Shown here piece after piece: positions 9,236-16,692 of a stretch of DNA of 64,000 bases. Both the position numbers and the translations under genes were made by a program. The notes below the pieces were generated by a model that saw nothing but the letters and a program-made list of their open reading frames with translations, ran no database searches and had not been told where the DNA came from. Position 1 is the stretch's first letter. Each line of letters begins with the position of its first letter. Source of the DNA: Verrucomicrobiaceae bacterium (lineage in GTDB: Bacteria; Verrucomicrobiota; Verrucomicrobiia; Verrucomicrobiales; Verrucomicrobiaceae); NCBI GenBank assembly GCA_016713035.1, contig JADJPW010000001.1:372001-436000 (forward strand), given 5' to 3'.

Positions 9236-9352
9236 GAGTGGTGAGATGTCGGATGAGTTGCTGAAAAAAGGGTGCGTATGCTGCATGCTCGATGCTCGGC
9301 CAGCCCGGTAGAAACGCCGATCCTGCGTGATTCACGCATCACGCAGCAGGCT

Positions 9353-9925
9353 TCACTTCGGCTCCGCTGCGAGGAGCTGCCGCGTGCCATCGACCAGGTA
9401 GTAAACACCGGACCACAGGGCAAAAAAAGCAGTTATCAGCACCGGCCAGATCAGCGCGGGCGTGGTGATGTCCAGCATGATCCAGAGCACCGCGACGATC
9501 TGCGCCACCGTGCAGGCCTTCCCCGTCCAGTGGGCCTGGATATGGCACTTCCCCGCAAAGTGGTCGATGATGAAGGCCGCACCGATGGAGGCGAGGTCTT
9601 TGAAGACGATGAGCAGCGGGAACCACAGCGGAAACTGCTGTCTCCACGACGTAAAGCTCAGCGTCAGGATGGCAGAGAGCAGCAGCAGCTTATCCGCCAG
9701 CGGGTCCAGGATCGCTACTAGCCGTGTGCGCATGTCGAACCGCCGCGCCACCCAGCCATCCAGCGCATCACTCAGCGCCGCCACGGCAAAGACCACCACC
9801 GTCCACAGACGTAGGGATTCATCTGCCGCACCCGCCTTCACACTCTGTGCATAGTACACAGCCAGCCCGATAAAGACCGGGATCAGCAGGATGCGCAGGA
9901 TCGTGATTTGCAACGCTAGATTCAC
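9353..9925 (-). CDS. pgsA: CDP-diacylglycerol--glycerol-3-phosphate phosphatidyltransferase-like protein
   Basis: A 190-residue inner-membrane CDP-alcohol phosphatidyltransferase, most likely PgsA, which makes phosphatidylglycerol phosphate. I chose the GTG at 9925 because a strong Shine-Dalgarno (AGGAGGT, minus strand, 9929-9935) lies just upstream; the longer ATG reading from 10018 would translate a GAAACTT tandem repeat. Several transmembrane helices are visible. The CDP-OH signature reads DALDGWVARRFDMRTRLVAILDPLADK-like, so the D..DG..AR and D...D parts are intact, but the glycine expected eight residues after AR is valine (TRLVA instead of TRLGA). Cardiolipin synthase of the Cls-A type or phosphatidylcholine synthase are less likely. 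Confidence 0.82.
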   Translation of the reverse strand: MNLALQITILRILLIPVFIGLAVYYAQSVKAGAADESLRLWTVVVFAVAALSDALDGWVARRFDMRTRLVAILDPLADKLLLLSAILTLSFTSWRQQFPLWFPLLIVFKDLASIGAAFIIDHFAGKCHIQAHWTGKACTVAQIVAVLWIMLDITTPALIWPVLITAFFALWSGVYYLVDGTRQLLAAEPK

Positions 9926-9928
9926 TCC

Positions 9929-9935
9929 ACCTCCT
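9929..9935 (-). promoter_or_regulatory. strong ribosome binding site deciding the pgsA GTG start
   Basis: On the minus strand AGGAGGT precedes the GTG at 9925 by a few bases. It is the strongest Shine-Dalgarno noticed in the window and supports a GTG start rather than the upstream ATG at 10018. Confidence 0.75.
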
Positions 9936-9956
9936 AATATGCGGGAAGTACGAAGC

Positions 9957-9971
9957 TGAAACTTGAAACTT
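9957..9971. repeat. GAAACTT tandem repeat
   Basis: TGAAACTTGAAACTT lies in the divergent gap between pgsA and aat. It is the reverse complement of the AAGTTTC repeat found at 32949-32976 in the divergent gap between panD and mnmE. Confidence 0.5.
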
Positions 9972-10026
9972 AGAACCTCTTCGCGACAGGCAGTGACACA
10001 CACATCCTGCCCACTCACTCTGTTTC

Positions 10027-10632
10027 ATGGAAATCGCGCCGCTCGACCTCCTCAACGCCTACTGCGAAGGCATCTTCCCCATGGGGGAGGACGGTGGCGG
10101 TGTGAACTGGTATCGGCCAAAGATGCGCGGTATCCTCCCCATCGCGGATTTTCATCTACCGCGCCGCTTTGCCCGCTTCTACCGCTCACACCCCTTTGAG
10201 CTGCGGTGGAATTCTGCCTTTGGCGATGTCATGCGCGGCTGCGCAGACCGCGAGGAGACGTGGATCACCCCCGCCATCCTCGATGTCTATGAGGAGCTCC
10301 ACCGCATGGGCCATGCCCATAGTGCAGAGGTCTGGCGAGAGGGCCGCCTCGTCGGCGGCGTCTATGGAGTCACCATCGGCGGTGCTTTTTTTGGCGAATC
10401 CATGTTCAGCCGTGAGACCCATGCCTCCAAAGTCGCCCTCACCGCCCTCCAGCATCGTCTGCACGAGCGAGGCTTCATCCTGCATGACACCCAGTGGACC
10501 ACGCCGCACCTCGCCATGTTCGGCGGGCATGAAATCCCCTGCGCAGACTACCTCACCGTCCTCGATCACGCCATCCGCCTCCCGGTCCACTTTGATGAGC
10601 ACATGCCACCGACCACGCTCATCTTTCGCTAA
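10027..10632 (+). CDS. aat: leucyl/phenylalanyl-tRNA--protein transferase
   Basis: Transfers Leu or Phe from aminoacyl-tRNA to N-terminal Lys/Arg of proteins, creating N-degrons read by ClpS/ClpAP. The 201-residue length is within the family range. Diagnostic blocks are AYCEGIFPMGED near the N-terminus, the WITPAILDVYEELHRMGHAHS segment, GGAFFGESMFSRETHASKVAL, and DTQWTTPHLAMFGG. The ATG at 10027 is the only sensible start. The gene is divergent from pgsA and is followed 73 bases later by a separately promoted gene. Confidence 0.95.
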   Translation: MEIAPLDLLNAYCEGIFPMGEDGGGVNWYRPKMRGILPIADFHLPRRFARFYRSHPFELRWNSAFGDVMRGCADREETWITPAILDVYEELHRMGHAHSAEVWREGRLVGGVYGVTIGGAFFGESMFSRETHASKVALTALQHRLHERGFILHDTQWTTPHLAMFGGHEIPCADYLTVLDHAIRLPVHFDEHMPPTTLIFR

Positions 10633-10667
10633 AAAGTAGTGCCCAGCCTCCAGGCTCGATTCATGTA

Positions 10668-10696
10668 TTGACGTATCCGCCTGCTTTCCTGACAAT
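10668..10696 (+). promoter_or_regulatory. candidate sigma-70 promoter for the gene at 10706
   Basis: TTGACG (10668-10673), a 17-base spacer and GACAAT (10691-10696) match five and four of six consensus bases. The -10 ends only nine bases before the ATG at 10706, so transcription from it would give a leaderless or nearly leaderless mRNA. No transcript evidence is available. Confidence 0.4.
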
Positions 10697-10705
10697 ACCC
10701 ACGCC

Positions 10706-11308
10706 ATGAAAGCCGCCCTCCTGCATGCCTGCACCCTCCTTCTGTGCCTCCCCGTCGCAGCCATCGAAAAGGAAGTCCCGCCCAAAATCCGCGAAGGCTC
10801 CACGACTCAAAAACCGTCAACAGAGTCACCAAGGTCAACCGAGTCCCCCAAACCCGCCATGAAAGACGGGGAGCGTGAAGGCGGCAGCAAACCGAATATC
10901 GAACGCGACGGCGAAAAGAAACCCGGCATACGCGATGGCGAAAAACCACGCACCGGCCCCCGCGACGGCGAAGGCATGAAAAAGCCCGGCACCAAAGACG
11001 GCGAAGGCCGCAAACCCTCCGCCGAATCCGGCTCAAAGTCCCGCAAAGTTGACGGCGACCGAATCTCTGACTCCAGTGATGAAGTCATCATCATGATCGT
11101 CTCCGCCGACGGCGAAAACATCCTCATCGGTGACGAAAAAGTCCCCACGAACCGCCTCCGCGGCTTCCTCAGTACCTACCTCCCCGATCACCCCGGTGCC
11201 AAAGTCATCGTGCGAGGTGACGCAAACTCTCCCTACAAGTCCCTCCTCCAGGTCCTCGATGCCATCAGCGACAACGGGAACAAGAAGGCCCGCATTGAGG
11301 AGAAGTGA
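10706..11308 (+). CDS. secreted protein with charged DGE repeats and an ExbD/TolR-like C-terminal domain
   Basis: A 200-residue protein. Residues 1-20 form a signal peptide (MKAALLHACTLLLCLPVAAI). Residues about 25-120 are a low-complexity Lys/Glu/Gly/Pro/Asp linker built on repeated DGE units (KDGERE, RDGEKK, RDGEKP, RDGEGM, KDGEGR). The last 75 residues (IIMIVSADGENILIGDEKVPTNRL, then VIVRGDANSPYKSLLQVLDAI) match the pattern of the periplasmic ExbD/TolR domain: a strand with DG, a basic/D-rich strand, then the xYxxxxxVxDxxxxxG helix. Unlike ExbD it lacks the N-terminal membrane anchor with the essential Asp. The domain assignment is by pattern, not search. Function unknown. Confidence 0.75.
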   Translation: MKAALLHACTLLLCLPVAAIEKEVPPKIREGSTTQKPSTESPRSTESPKPAMKDGEREGGSKPNIERDGEKKPGIRDGEKPRTGPRDGEGMKKPGTKDGEGRKPSAESGSKSRKVDGDRISDSSDEVIIMIVSADGENILIGDEKVPTNRLRGFLSTYLPDHPGAKVIVRGDANSPYKSLLQVLDAISDNGNKKARIEEK

Positions 11309-11326
11309 TTAAAGCACCAACAAGTC

Positions 11327-11593
11327 ATGCTCATGCCAGACTCTCAGTCATCAGCCAAGAATGCCAAGACTAGCCCTTGGTATGAAGTGGTGGCTGCTTT
11401 CTGGCCCGTGTTAGTGTGTCCGACTGTTTCACTGGTTTCATTGCATTCTTCCCCCTGGGCAGGCGTGTTGTTTGCCTGCGTAGTGCTTATGCTTCGCAGA
11501 CTCTGGTGGACATGCATTTTTGGCTTATTGGTGGCCTGCGTCATTACCGCTTCGATGATCATGTCTAGCATAGCTTGGTGGAAAATGATGTGA
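11327..11593 (+). CDS. small hypothetical membrane protein
   Basis: An 88-residue ORF with two hydrophobic segments (about residues 24-52 and 62-86) separated by a short RRLWW turn, so two transmembrane helices are likely. I see no clear ribosome binding site and do not recognise a family. It starts 18 bases after the ExbD-like gene and is noticeably less GC-rich than its neighbours. It could be a real small membrane protein or a chance ORF. Confidence 0.4.
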   Translation: MLMPDSQSSAKNAKTSPWYEVVAAFWPVLVCPTVSLVSLHSSPWAGVLFACVVLMLRRLWWTCIFGLLVACVITASMIMSSIAWWKMM

Positions 11594-11687
11594 CTCTCAC
11601 AAAGTCGCTCCAGCAGCCCCCTAACCATCCATCTTTGGATCCTATGAGGCTTCGCGCCTTTGCGTAACCCCTAATCACCACCGCGCC

Positions 11688-13238
11688 ATGAAGTCTTCGT
11701 CATTCAGCCTTGTTCATTCCTTCGTCATTCTGATTTCGTCCTTCGTCATTCCGCCACTCGCCACGGCAGCGACACCCGCCGAAGTCACCGCCGCCACCAT
11801 CAAAGCCGTTTCGTTCTACCACTCCCACGCGGCGGCCCACGGCGGTTACGTCTACCGCTACAGCGCCGACTTCACCTTGCGCGAAGCGGAAGGCATTCCC
11901 GGTCCGGACACCATCTGGATTCAGCCACCGGGCACGCCTGCGGTCGGCATGGCCATGCTGGATGCTTACGAGGCCACGAAGGACGAAAAGTGCCTAGCAG
12001 CCGCCGTCGAGGCCGCGCGATGCGTTTCGCGCACGCAGCTCGCTTCGGGCGGTTGGGACTACTCGGGCCATTTCAATGCCAAGGGCCGCGAATCGAAGAA
12101 TTACTGCCGCAAAGCCGATGGTACGGCCATTCCACGCACGCAGACCGCCACCCGCGAGGCCGGTTGGCACAACTGGCGTCGTCAGGATAAGAAAAACTAC
12201 GCCACCTACGACGACGATGTCTCCCAGGCCGCCACGCGGCTGCTCGTGCGGGTCGATCACGCGCTCGGTGGAAAGGACGCCGAGATCAAAGCCGCCGCCG
12301 ACTTTGCGCTGCACACGCTCCTCATGACGCAGTATCCGGCGGGCGGTTGGAGCGCGAATTTCGACGACGCGCCCACCGCGCCGCCGCCTGCGGACAAGTA
12401 TCCCATCAAACCCGGCAGCTACCCCGCCGACTGGCCGCGCAAGTGGCCGAAGGACTTCACCGGCTGCTATGTGCTCAACGACAACACCCACGCCACCTTG
12501 ATGAGCACGCTGCTGCTCGCCTGGCAGCTTCGCGGTGATCAAAAATACCTCGAAGCCGCCAAACGCGGTGGCGACTTCCTTCTGCTCGCGCAGATGCCCG
12601 ATCCGCAGCCCGCCTGGGCGCAGCAATACAACGCCGACATGCAGCCCGTGTGGAGCCGTCAATTCGAGCCCACCGCCATCAGCGGTCGCGAAAGCCAGGC
12701 CGCCATGTGGGCCCTGCTGAAGCTCGCCGCCGCCACCGGCGACAAAAAATACCTCCCGCCCGTCGCCAAAGCCATCACCTACCTCCGCACCGTGCTCCTG
12801 CCCGGCAACAAGCTCGCCCGCTTCTACGAACTCAACACCAACAAGCCCCTCTACTTCGAGCGCGGCCCCGGCGGCAAAGGCTTCGAGCTGACCTACTCCG
12901 ACCAAAAAGCCTCCTCCAACTACGGCTGGGTCTGGGACAGCGAACTCGACGCCCTCCAAGCCGCCGGCAGCCAGATCGCCCGTGGCGAGCCCGTCACCTT
13001 CCCCCGCACCGAAAAAGAGCGCTGGTCCTCCCCCCCCACCGACGCCGACATCGCCACCATTTTAAAAGAACAAGCCCCCAACGGCTCCTGGCCCATCACC
13101 GACGACGACCGCGGCATCATGCGCGACGCGAACGGCAAAAAGCAAAAGCCAGCCGGTGGCGTGATCTACAGCCTCGACTTCACGCAGAATGTGAAAGCAC
13201 TCAGTGCATGGCTGAAAGCGAAAGGAGGCGTGAAATGA
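11688..13238 (+). CDS. secreted alpha/alpha-barrel protein, pectate-lyase-like (PF09492 type)
   Basis: A 516-residue exported protein. The signal peptide (MKSSSFSLVHSFVILISSFV, cleavage near ATAA) is encoded by a repeat with three TTCGTCATTC units. The mature part has the repeated (alpha/alpha) barrel pattern of squalene-cyclase/pectic acid lyase folds: GTPAVGMAMLDAYEATKDEKCLAAA, ASGGWDYS, PAGGWSANFDDAP, GDQKYLEAAKRGGDFLLLAQ, TGDKKYLPPVAKAITYL. Proteins of this build in Verrucomicrobia and Planctomycetes are usually named pectate lyases (family PL10-like); I cannot confirm catalytic residues. Its stop overlaps the start of the PSD1 gene (ATGA at 13235-13238), and a DUF1501 gene follows, so three genes form one likely operon. 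A terpenoid-cyclase-fold protein of other function is possible. Confidence 0.72.
   Translation: MKSSSFSLVHSFVILISSFVIPPLATAATPAEVTAATIKAVSFYHSHAAAHGGYVYRYSADFTLREAEGIPGPDTIWIQPPGTPAVGMAMLDAYEATKDEKCLAAAVEAARCVSRTQLASGGWDYSGHFNAKGRESKNYCRKADGTAIPRTQTATREAGWHNWRRQDKKNYATYDDDVSQAATRLLVRVDHALGGKDAEIKAAADFALHTLLMTQYPAGGWSANFDDAPTAPPPADKYPIKPGSYPADWPRKWPKDFTGCYVLNDNTHATLMSTLLLAWQLRGDQKYLEAAKRGGDFLLLAQMPDPQPAWAQQYNADMQPVWSRQFEPTAISGRESQAAMWALLKLAAATGDKKYLPPVAKAITYLRTVLLPGNKLARFYELNTNKPLYFERGPGGKGFELTYSDQKASSNYGWVWDSELDALQAAGSQIARGEPVTFPRTEKERWSSPPTDADIATILKEQAPNGSWPITDDDRGIMRDANGKKQKPAGGVIYSLDFTQNVKALSAWLKAKGGVK
11696..11751. repeat. three TTCGTCATTC units encoding a signal peptide
   Basis: TTCGTCATTC occurs at 11696-11705, 11721-11730 and 11742-11751, inside codons 4-22 of the gene at 11688. 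A degenerate GCGCCTTTGCGT piece just upstream (11655-11666) resembles the arm of the palindrome at 19417-19486. Confidence 0.6.
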
Positions 13239-15217
13239 AAACCCAATCCGAATGGCAACAGAATGAAGACAACAGAATAAACCCATTCTGTTACCCCCAT
13301 TCTGTTGCCAATTTGCTGATTCTTTGCCTCGCTAGTCTTTTCCCTGCCCAAGCCGCCGAGAAATACGACAACCCCACGCCGTGGTCCTACCAGCGCCTCC
13401 AGCGTCCGGCCATTCCAGCCACGAAAGACACCGCGTGGCCGAAAGACGACCTCGACCGCTTCATCCTCGCGCGTCTCGAAAAGGAAAACCTCCGCCCCAT
13501 CGGTGATGCGCCCCGTGCCACGCTCATCCGCCGTGCATCCTTCGATTTGCGCGGCCTTCCGCCCTCTCAAACCGAGGTCGAGGTTTTCCTGCGCGATCCT
13601 TCACCCGATGACCTCGCTTTCGCCAAAGTCGTGGACGCCTTTCTCCAATCCGAACGCTTCGGCGAGCGCTGGGCGCGGCATTGGCTCGATGTCATTCGCT
13701 ACGCCGACAGCGTCGGTCGCGTGTGGAATGCACCGTTTTTGTATGCCGCGCGTTACCGCGATTGGGTGATCGACTCCTTCAACGAAGACAAACCCTACAA
13801 CCGCTTCGTCACCGAGCAGATCGCGGGCGATTTGCTCCCAGCCACCACCGTGCTGCAGCGCCGCGATCAAATCGTCGGCACCGGCATGCTCGCGCTCGGC
13901 AGCATGAACGTGCAGGAGGGCGACTACGAGCAATACCTCCTCGATCAGGTCGATGACCAGATCGACGTCGTTGGGCGTGCTTTCCTCGGGCTCACACTGG
14001 CCTGCGCACGCTGCCACGATCACAAAACGGAGCCCGTCACCATGCGCGACTACTATGCGCTCGCGGGCATCTTCTACAGCAGCCGCACGCTCAGTGGCAC
14101 GCCGAATCGCAACGAAGGCGTCAGCGGCGGTTACGTGAGCCCCGAGGCACTCGTCGATCTGCCCACGGAACTCGATGAAGCCGTCGGTCCGCCGCAAAAA
14201 CTGCCCGCTGGCATCCACTCGATGGATGACCTCCGCGAGCTCGGCAATCCGAAGGAAACCATTCGCTACGACCACGATCCGCACTTCTGCATGGGCGTCA
14301 TTGATGCCGAGATCAAAGACTGCGAAATCGCCATCGGCGGCGATCCGCATGATCGCGACACCGCGCCTGCTCGCGGCGAATTGAAGCTCCCCGCCTTGCC
14401 ACCAATGCCGAAAGTGCCCGCGCAAAGCTCCGGCCGCCTCGAATTCGCCCAATGGCTCACGCAGCCCACGCATCCGCTCACCTCACGCGTCATGGTGAAC
14501 CGCCTCTGGCAGCATCTTTTCGGCGAAGGCCTCGTGCGCACGCCCGATGACTTCGGCATCACCGGTGCCGATCCGAGCCATCCCGAACTGCTCGACCATC
14601 TCGCGATCCGTTTCGTCGAAAACGGCTACAGCATGAAGAAGATGATCCGCGCCATGATGCTCAGCCGCACCTATCGACTAGCCACCACTGGCAATCCCGA
14701 GCATCCCGACGCCGGCAACAAACTCCGCTGGCGACAGAACCCCAAGCGCCTCGAACTCGAACCCCTGCGCGACACGCTGCTGCAACTCGCCGGTCAACTC
14801 ACCTTTGATCGCCCCGAAGGCATCCAAGTCGCCGGAAGCGGCGGCAAAGGCCGTCACGGCATCACGCGTGGTCTGCTCGGCATTGAGGAGCCGTATCGCA
14901 CGATCTACTTGCCCGTCGTTCGCGACAACATCCCCGAACTCTTCAGCACCTTCGACTTCCCCGGCCCCACCCAAATCAAAGGCCAGCGCGATGTCACCAC
15001 CGTCGCTCCACAGGCCTTGTTTTTCATGAACAACCCCTTCGTCGAGCAAATCGCCGCTCAAATCACCGAGAAGGCCGGAAAAGACACGAAAGCCATTTAC
15101 CACCTCCTTTTGGGCCGCGAACCCACTTCCGAAGAAATCACCGATGCACGCGATTTGGACACGCAATCACTGATCCAAGCACTGTTGGGCACCGCTGAGT
15201 TTCGCTACGTCTTCTGA
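13235..15217 (+). CDS. DUF1549/DUF1553 (PSD1-type) protein without N-terminal cytochrome domain
   Basis: A 660-residue exported protein. The ATG at 13235 overlaps the previous stop (ATGA) and has a good ribosome site AAAGGAGG (13221-13228); the open frame extends back to 12650 but only as an overlap with the preceding gene. After a signal region (ending near FPAQAAEKY) comes DUF1549 (LDRFILARLEKE through CARCHDHKTEPVTMRDYYALAGIF; the CxxCH-like CARCHDHK is present) and DUF1553 (PTHPLTSRVMVNRLWQHLFGEGLV to the C-terminus). The usual N-terminal PSCyt1 haem domain is absent. PSD1 proteins are abundant in Planctomycetes and Verrucomicrobia; their biochemical role is unsettled. The signal-peptide region contains a perfect 13-base inverted repeat. 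The DUF1501 gene follows after 90 bases. Confidence 0.88.
   Translation: MKTQSEWQQNEDNRINPFCYPHSVANLLILCLASLFPAQAAEKYDNPTPWSYQRLQRPAIPATKDTAWPKDDLDRFILARLEKENLRPIGDAPRATLIRRASFDLRGLPPSQTEVEVFLRDPSPDDLAFAKVVDAFLQSERFGERWARHWLDVIRYADSVGRVWNAPFLYAARYRDWVIDSFNEDKPYNRFVTEQIAGDLLPATTVLQRRDQIVGTGMLALGSMNVQEGDYEQYLLDQVDDQIDVVGRAFLGLTLACARCHDHKTEPVTMRDYYALAGIFYSSRTLSGTPNRNEGVSGGYVSPEALVDLPTELDEAVGPPQKLPAGIHSMDDLRELGNPKETIRYDHDPHFCMGVIDAEIKDCEIAIGGDPHDRDTAPARGELKLPALPPMPKVPAQSSGRLEFAQWLTQPTHPLTSRVMVNRLWQHLFGEGLVRTPDDFGITGADPSHPELLDHLAIRFVENGYSMKKMIRAMMLSRTYRLATTGNPEHPDAGNKLRWRQNPKRLELEPLRDTLLQLAGQLTFDRPEGIQVAGSGGKGRHGITRGLLGIEEPYRTIYLPVVRDNIPELFSTFDFPGPTQIKGQRDVTTVAPQALFFMNNPFVEQIAAQITEKAGKDTKAIYHLLLGREPTSEEITDARDLDTQSLIQALLGTAEFRYVF
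13253..13310. repeat. nested inverted repeat inside the PSD1 signal-peptide codons
   Basis: TGGCAACAGAATG (13253-13265) and CATTCTGTTGCCA (13298-13310) are perfect 13-base inverted copies. Inside them AACAGAAT (13271-13278) pairs with ATTCTGTT (13285-13292). The whole element is translated as residues 7-25 of the protein. It looks like a REP-type or miniature palindromic element captured in the gene's 5' end. Confidence 0.75.
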
Positions 15218-15238
15218 ACCAATCCATCTGATAGAAAA

Positions 15239-15284
15239 ATTGAGGACAGAAAGATTTCAGAACCCAAATTTTTCTGTCCCCAAT
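15239..15284. repeat. intergenic inverted repeat between PSD1 and DUF1501 genes
   Basis: ATTGAGGACAGAAA (15239-15252) and TTTCTGTCCCCAAT (15271-15284) form a 14-base stem with one mismatch. Its core, CAGAAA/TTTCTG, is similar in sense to the element at 13253-13310, so both flanks of this PSD1 gene carry related palindromes. It could also act as an mRNA stem-loop between operon genes. Confidence 0.6.
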
Positions 15285-15307
15285 CTTCCTGTCAAAAATC
15301 CGCCTCC

Positions 15308-16657
15308 ATGACCACCCGCCGCTCCATTCTCCAATCCACCAGCGCAGGCTTTGGCTGGCTGGCGTTCAATGCGCTGCATCAGCAGTGGGCGAGTGCGGCG
15401 GCACCGCCGAAGACGATCAATCCGCTCGCTCCCAAGGCACCGCATTTCGCGGCGAAGGCCAAACGCGTGATTTTCATGTTCATGCAGGGTGGGCCGAGCC
15501 ATCTCGACACGTTTGATTACAAACCGGAGCTGGTGAAGGCGCAGGAGGCCAAAATGGCGAAGTACATGGGCGCCGCGTTCGACTTCAAACCTCGCGGCAA
15601 GAGCGGCCTCATGATCTCCGAAGCGTTTCCCGAGCTGTCGAAGCACGCGGACGACCTCTGCATCCTCAACGGCATGCAGACACGCACGAACGCGCATCAG
15701 ATGGCCACGGTGGCGCTGCACATCGGCAGCGAGACCTTTGTGCGGCCTTCGATGGGCGCGTGGATCGTCTATGGGCTCGGCAGCGAGGCGGAGGACCTGC
15801 CCGGCTTTGTCACGATCAATCCCGTGGCCGACACCGGCGGCGCGATGAACTACGGCAGCGCGTTTTTGCCCGCGAGCTTCCAAGGAACACGCCTCAGCAC
15901 CACCGGCGGCGGCGTTCCCGATCTCTCGAATGGCAGGTTCAGCGACGCGCAGCAGCGCAAGCAGATCGAATTCATCCAAAAAGCCAATCGCAGGCTCCTC
16001 GCGGGTGATCCGGGCAATCCCGAGCTCGAAGGCATCATTCAAAGTTACGAGCTCGCCTACAAAATGCAGACCAGCGTGCCCGACGTGCTCGATCTCGACA
16101 AAGAGCCCGCGCACATCCGCGAGCTCTACGGCCTCGACAACGGCGACACCGAGCGCTTTGGCACGCAGTGCCTCATGGCGCGTCGGCTCGCTGAGAAAGG
16201 CGTGCGCTTCATCCAGCTCACCAGCACCGGATGGGACCACCATCAGCAGCTCCGCGAAGGCATCACGCGTCAGGCAGGCAGCATCGACAAACCCATCGCC
16301 GGCCTCATCGCCGACCTGAAGCAGCGCGACATGCTCAAAGACACGCTCATCCTCTGGGGCGGCGAATTCGGCCGCGGATCGAGCTACGACAACGAACTCT
16401 ACAACGGCCGCGGACACAACGGTCGCGGTTACACCATGTGGATGGCCGGTGGCGGCGTGAAAGGCGGCTTCACCTACGGCAGCACCAACGCCATGGGCGA
16501 CACCGCCGAAACCGGCATCATCACCACTCACGATTTGCACGCCACGGTCCTGCATCTCCTCGGCATCAACCACGAGCGCCTCACCTACCGCTACTCCGGC
16601 CGAAACTTCCGCCTCACCGACGTCCACGGCGTCGTAGCGAAAGACATCATCGCGTGA
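15308..16657 (+). CDS. DUF1501 (alkaline phosphatase-like fold) protein
   Basis: A 449-residue protein beginning MTTRRSILQSTSAGFG, a twin-arginine-type signal, so export by Tat is likely. The body follows the DUF1501 plan: VIFMFMQGGPSHLDTFDYKPE, then LCILNGMQT, the GWDHHQQL histidine segment, LIADLKQRDMLKDTLILWGGEFGRG, and HDLHATVLHLLGIN near the end. DUF1501 belongs to the sulfatase/alkaline phosphatase superfamily, but the activity of these proteins is not established. It follows a PSD1 gene, the usual partnership in this phylum. The next gene is convergent. Confidence 0.9.
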   Translation: MTTRRSILQSTSAGFGWLAFNALHQQWASAAAPPKTINPLAPKAPHFAAKAKRVIFMFMQGGPSHLDTFDYKPELVKAQEAKMAKYMGAAFDFKPRGKSGLMISEAFPELSKHADDLCILNGMQTRTNAHQMATVALHIGSETFVRPSMGAWIVYGLGSEAEDLPGFVTINPVADTGGAMNYGSAFLPASFQGTRLSTTGGGVPDLSNGRFSDAQQRKQIEFIQKANRRLLAGDPGNPELEGIIQSYELAYKMQTSVPDVLDLDKEPAHIRELYGLDNGDTERFGTQCLMARRLAEKGVRFIQLTSTGWDHHQQLREGITRQAGSIDKPIAGLIADLKQRDMLKDTLILWGGEFGRGSSYDNELYNGRGHNGRGYTMWMAGGGVKGGFTYGSTNAMGDTAETGIITTHDLHATVLHLLGINHERLTYRYSGRNFRLTDVHGVVAKDIIA

Positions 16658-16692
16658 GTGAGATTCATATACTTCTTGTGAAACTTGAGGAG

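Noticed and set aside
12650..13234. N-terminal extension of the PSD1 frame
   Set aside because: It overlaps the alpha/alpha-barrel gene and is Arg/His/Pro-rich; the ATG at 13235 has a ribosome site and a signal peptide.
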